Assembly: GCF_026627505.1 (NCBI RefSeq)
Contig: NZ_JAPNLK010000052.1
Span: forward strand, 35,064-68,320
DNA from: Streptomyces sp. H27-H5
Lineage (GTDB): Bacteria; Actinomycetota; Actinomycetes; Streptomycetales; Streptomycetaceae
Length of the DNA: 33,257 nt
Direction of reading: 5' to 3'
Below the pieces are notes generated by a model. That model was not told where the DNA came from and searched no databases. It worked only from the letters and a program-made list of their open reading frames with translations. Positions 30,929 through 33,257 of this stretch are shown here, one piece after another. Numbering within the stretch: the first letter of the stretch is position 1; every line of letters starts with the position of its first letter. The position numbers and the translations under genes were made by a program.

Positions 30929-33136
30929 ATGAGTCGTCGGTCGAGCGGGTTGATCGGGGTCTGGGCCGAGGCCCAGCGCCAACAGCAGCGGACTCAACTG
31001 ATCCAGCAGCGCGAGGCCGAGCGCAGACAGCGCGCCCACGAACGGGACGTGGCCCGGGGACAGCGGGAACAACAGGCCGCGTACAAACAGCACCGCGAGG
31101 CCGAGGCCCGGCGCAGGACCGAACGGCTCGACGCGGAAGTGGCCTCCCTCCAGGGATTGTTGGCGGCCGGCTGCCGGGCACCGGCCTTCCGCATGGCCGC
31201 CCTGGTCCGCTCCGAGCGACTGGAGCCCTTCAACCCGGGCACGCTCGCCCACCCCGTGCCGATGCCACACCTCCAGCAGTTCCAGCAGCAGGGCGGCGGC
31301 TGGGGCGGCGGCTCGAACCGGCGCGCGCAGGCGGAGCGCGAGGCGCACGAGCAGTACACCCGGGCCTGGCAGGCCGCCCACGCGGCGGAGCAGCAGCGAC
31401 AGGGACAACTGGCCTCCTACCGACGTCAGTACGACGAGTGGGCGGCCGGGCAGCTCGTCGACGTCCGGGCGCACAACAGCGGCCTCGCCGAGCTGGCCGA
31501 CGCGCTGCGGGCCGGGGACGCCGAGGCCGCCGTGGAGTACTTCTCGGCGGCGCTGTACTCCTCCACGGCGTGGCCCGAGGACCTGCCGCGGCAGGTGTCC
31601 GCCGCGTACGACCCGGCGGCCCGGCAGTTGGTGCTGGACTGGGAACTGCCGCGGTACGAGGTGGTCCCCGAGGCCAAATCGGTGCGCTACGTGCCGAGCA
31701 CCGACCAGGACAAGGAGACCGCCAGGCCGGCCACTCAGCGCCGGGCCGTGTACCGGGACCTGCTGGCGCAGTGCGTGCTGCTGGTGCTGCGCGAGCTGTA
31801 CGCGGCGGACGAGTTCGGCGCGTTGGACTCGGTGGTGGTCAACGGATTCGTGGACGACCACGATCCGGCGACCGGCCGGGAGGCGCAGATCGTCCTGGCC
31901 ACCGTGCTCGCGGCGCGCTCCGACTTCACCGGGCTGCGCCTGGAGCAGGTCAGCGCGGTGGATTGCCTGGTCGACGGGCTGCGCGGGCATCTGTCGACCC
32001 GGCCCGACCAGCCGGCCGCCGTACGGTCGGGCCGCAGGCCCGGCGAGGTCGGCGCGGTCGTCAGCCACGGCGGGCACGCGGGCGGCGGCGCGGAGGAGCC
32101 GGACCTCTTCACGATGGATCCCATCGCTTTCGAGAACCTGGTCGCCGAACTGTTCCGGGCGATGGGCATGGAGGCGGTGACCACCCAACGGTCCGGTGAC
32201 GGCGGGGTCGACGTGGAGGCGCTGGACCCGGCCCCGATCCGGGGCGGTCGGATCGTGGTGCAGGTCAAGCGCTACCGGAACACGGTCCCGCCGACGGCGG
32301 TGCGGGACCTGTACGGCACGGTTCAGGACGCGGGGGCGAACAAGGGGGTGCTGGTCACCACCTCGTCCTTCGGACCCGGGTCGTACACCTTTGCCAACGG
32401 CAAGCCGCTGGAGTTGGTTCCCGGGGTCGAGTTGGTGGACCTGCTGCACCGGTACGGGCTCCGGGGGCGCCTCGGCGGAGCGGCGAGCGGCCCGGCGGGG
32501 CGTGCGTCGGCGTCCGCCTCGGGTTCGGCGTCTGCCTCGACTTCGGCTGCGGCTTCGGCTTCGGCTTCGGAGGTGGCCACGGTCGCCGTCGCGATGCCCG
32601 CGTCCGTGTCCGCCTCGGTGCCCGCACAGCGTACGGGCACGGGCTCGGCGGGCGAGCACAACATCCTCGGCATGGACTGGTCGGGCGGCGTCGCGCTGGA
32701 CGTGTGCGCGCTCGTCTGCGAGGGCAACCGGGTGCTGAGCGAGGACCACTTCGTGTTCTTCAACAACCCCCGCACGCCGGACGGTTCGGTTCGCTCCCGC
32801 GAGCGGGCCGCCCCCGACAAGGCGGCGGTCGAGGTCGACTTCGACGGGCTGCCGCGCCACGCCGACCGCCTGGTGCTCGCCGCCGCCATCGACCCGGAGG
32901 TCAACCCGGACGCCGACCTGGCGGGCTTCACCGACGCCCGGATCCGCCTCCTCACGCCGGACGGCGGGGAGATCGACCAGCTGGAGGTCTCCGACGGCCG
33001 GGCGGGCGAAACCGCCCTGGTGCTCGGATCGTTCCGGCGCCGGCCGAACGGCGACTGGAAGTTCGTCATCGGCGGCAAGGGCTACCGGGGCGGCCTGGAG
33101 GACCTCCTGCGCGAGTACGGCATCGAGGTCGCCTAA
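30929..33136 (+). CDS. Coiled-coil / Mrr nuclease / TerD fusion protein
   Basis: A 735-residue protein of at least three parts. Residues 1-200 are Gln/Arg/Glu-rich coiled coil (EAQRQQQRTQLIQQREAE). Residues about 200-385 form an uncharacterised alpha/beta domain. Residues about 395-510 are an Mrr-type restriction-endonuclease-fold domain: FENLVAELFRAMG, then SGDGGVDVEAL and the catalytic QVKRYR, all present. A Ser/Ala linker (about 520-550) leads to a TerD domain (about 578-735: LGMDWSGGVALDVCALVC, HFVFFNNPRTPDGSV). TerD proteins bind Ca2+ and act in stress, tellurite and phage resistance. GGGAG precedes the ATG at 30929; an upstream in-frame start overlaps the terminator and is rejected. Probably a single-gene transcript. 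DNA-damaging stress effector or defence protein is inference. Confidence 0.88.
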   Translation: MSRRSSGLIGVWAEAQRQQQRTQLIQQREAERRQRAHERDVARGQREQQAAYKQHREAEARRRTERLDAEVASLQGLLAAGCRAPAFRMAALVRSERLEPFNPGTLAHPVPMPHLQQFQQQGGGWGGGSNRRAQAEREAHEQYTRAWQAAHAAEQQRQGQLASYRRQYDEWAAGQLVDVRAHNSGLAELADALRAGDAEAAVEYFSAALYSSTAWPEDLPRQVSAAYDPAARQLVLDWELPRYEVVPEAKSVRYVPSTDQDKETARPATQRRAVYRDLLAQCVLLVLRELYAADEFGALDSVVVNGFVDDHDPATGREAQIVLATVLAARSDFTGLRLEQVSAVDCLVDGLRGHLSTRPDQPAAVRSGRRPGEVGAVVSHGGHAGGGAEEPDLFTMDPIAFENLVAELFRAMGMEAVTTQRSGDGGVDVEALDPAPIRGGRIVVQVKRYRNTVPPTAVRDLYGTVQDAGANKGVLVTTSSFGPGSYTFANGKPLELVPGVELVDLLHRYGLRGRLGGAASGPAGRASASASGSASASTSAAASASASEVATVAVAMPASVSASVPAQRTGTGSAGEHNILGMDWSGGVALDVCALVCEGNRVLSEDHFVFFNNPRTPDGSVRSRERAAPDKAAVEVDFDGLPRHADRLVLAAAIDPEVNPDADLAGFTDARIRLLTPDGGEIDQLEVSDGRAGETALVLGSFRRRPNGDWKFVIGGKGYRGGLEDLLREYGIEVA

Positions 33137-33168
33137 GTGGTCTGCGTCGTAAGTCCTTCGGGGGTTGA

Positions 33169-33257
33169 TCACGCGGCCTTGGCGGCGGAGGATTCTTCTG
33201 GGTGATCGGCGGTGTGCTGGTCGAGCCTGGCCAGGAGATCGTCCAGGTCGGAGGTGG
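33169..33257 (-). CDS. C-terminal end of an unidentified gene
   Basis: An open minus-strand frame enters from the right edge and ends with TGA at 33169-33171, reading SDLDDLLARLDQHTADHPEE then SSAAKAA. The amphipathic Leu pattern and high third-position GC suggest a real C-terminus, 28 residues visible. I cannot identify it; a transposase or regulator tail are both possible. Confidence 0.4.
   Translation of the reverse strand, partial: TSDLDDLLARLDQHTADHPEESSAAKAA

Noticed and set aside
30350..33172. 940-codon minus-strand open frame opposite parC and the nuclease-TerD gene
   Set aside because: Antisense shadow of real genes; its low-complexity Arg/Ser repeats come from the Ser/Ala linker read on the other strand.
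1..33257. CRISPR arrays, tRNA or rRNA genes, and prophage or integrase genes
   Set aside because: No regular spaced repeats, cloverleaf-forming sequences, rRNA motifs or integrase motifs were found in the window.

Overview
The window is high-GC actinobacterial DNA and almost certainly comes from a Streptomyces chromosome. Third codon positions are nearly all G or C, GTG and TTG starts are common, and several genes are typical of the genus: sepH, cutRS, a DasR-type operator before ptsH, DUF3093/DUF3710/DUF4193/DUF5998 proteins and a c-di-AMP riboswitch before an M23 peptidase. Gene order agrees with what I recall of the conserved core between dut and a GyrA/ParC-like topoisomerase gene in streptomycetes. 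I see no rRNA, tRNA or CRISPR array.

Layout. 83-2002 (-): thioesterase, dut and DUF3710, tightly packed. 2061-2540 (+): DUF3093 membrane protein. 2651-3802 (-): DUF4193 zinc protein followed by an uncharacterised Gly/Ala-rich protein. 4186-6092 (-): cutR-cutS two-component system. 6343-6528 (+): small conserved-type protein. 6622-8610 (-): ferrochelatase and inositol-monophosphatase-like protein. 8780-11330 (+): MFS transporter overlapping an FAD-linked lactone/alditol oxidase. 11338-12195 (-): membrane protein with a long Pro/Ser/Gly tail. 12734-13741 (+): sepH, a cell-division regulator. 13837-14679 (-) and 14869-15654 (+): sulfurtransferase and a two-domain VOC protein. 15703-17056: decayed DNA, described below. 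17084-19592 (-): DUF5998, alkaline-phosphatase-superfamily protein and tdk. 19644-19761: small inverted-repeat element. 19758-22640 (-): GNAT/acyl-CoA-synthetase-like protein acetyltransferase. 22825-23106 (+): ptsH. 23350-24015 (-): GntR/FCD regulator. 24169-24969 (-): secreted M23 peptidase with riboswitch leader. 25325-28062 (-): a pair of M16 peptidases. 28305-30761 (+): parC. 30929-33136 (+): coiled-coil/Mrr-nuclease/TerD fusion. 33169-33257 (-): C-terminus of an unidentified gene.

The main accessory signals are four. (1) A second, degenerate tdk lies 1.38 kb from the intact gene. In the block I compared, 8 of 9 differences are at third codon positions, so it diverged as a working gene before decaying. 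It is separated from tdk by two further broken gene fragments. (2) A 118-bp element with perfect terminal inverted repeats and CTAG at both ends overlaps the acetyltransferase stop codon. (3) A 735-residue protein joins an Mrr-type nuclease domain to a TerD domain whose usual acidic metal-binding loop looks altered; this is the best candidate for an unusual stress or defence protein. (4) Several perfect inverted repeats with no assigned function lie in intergenic regions.

Functional links: nucleotide hygiene (dut, tdk), envelope sensing and remodelling (CutRS, M23 peptidase under c-di-AMP control), heme synthesis, carbon/PTS control (ptsH with a dre site), chromosome segregation and division (parC, sepH) and protein acetylation.
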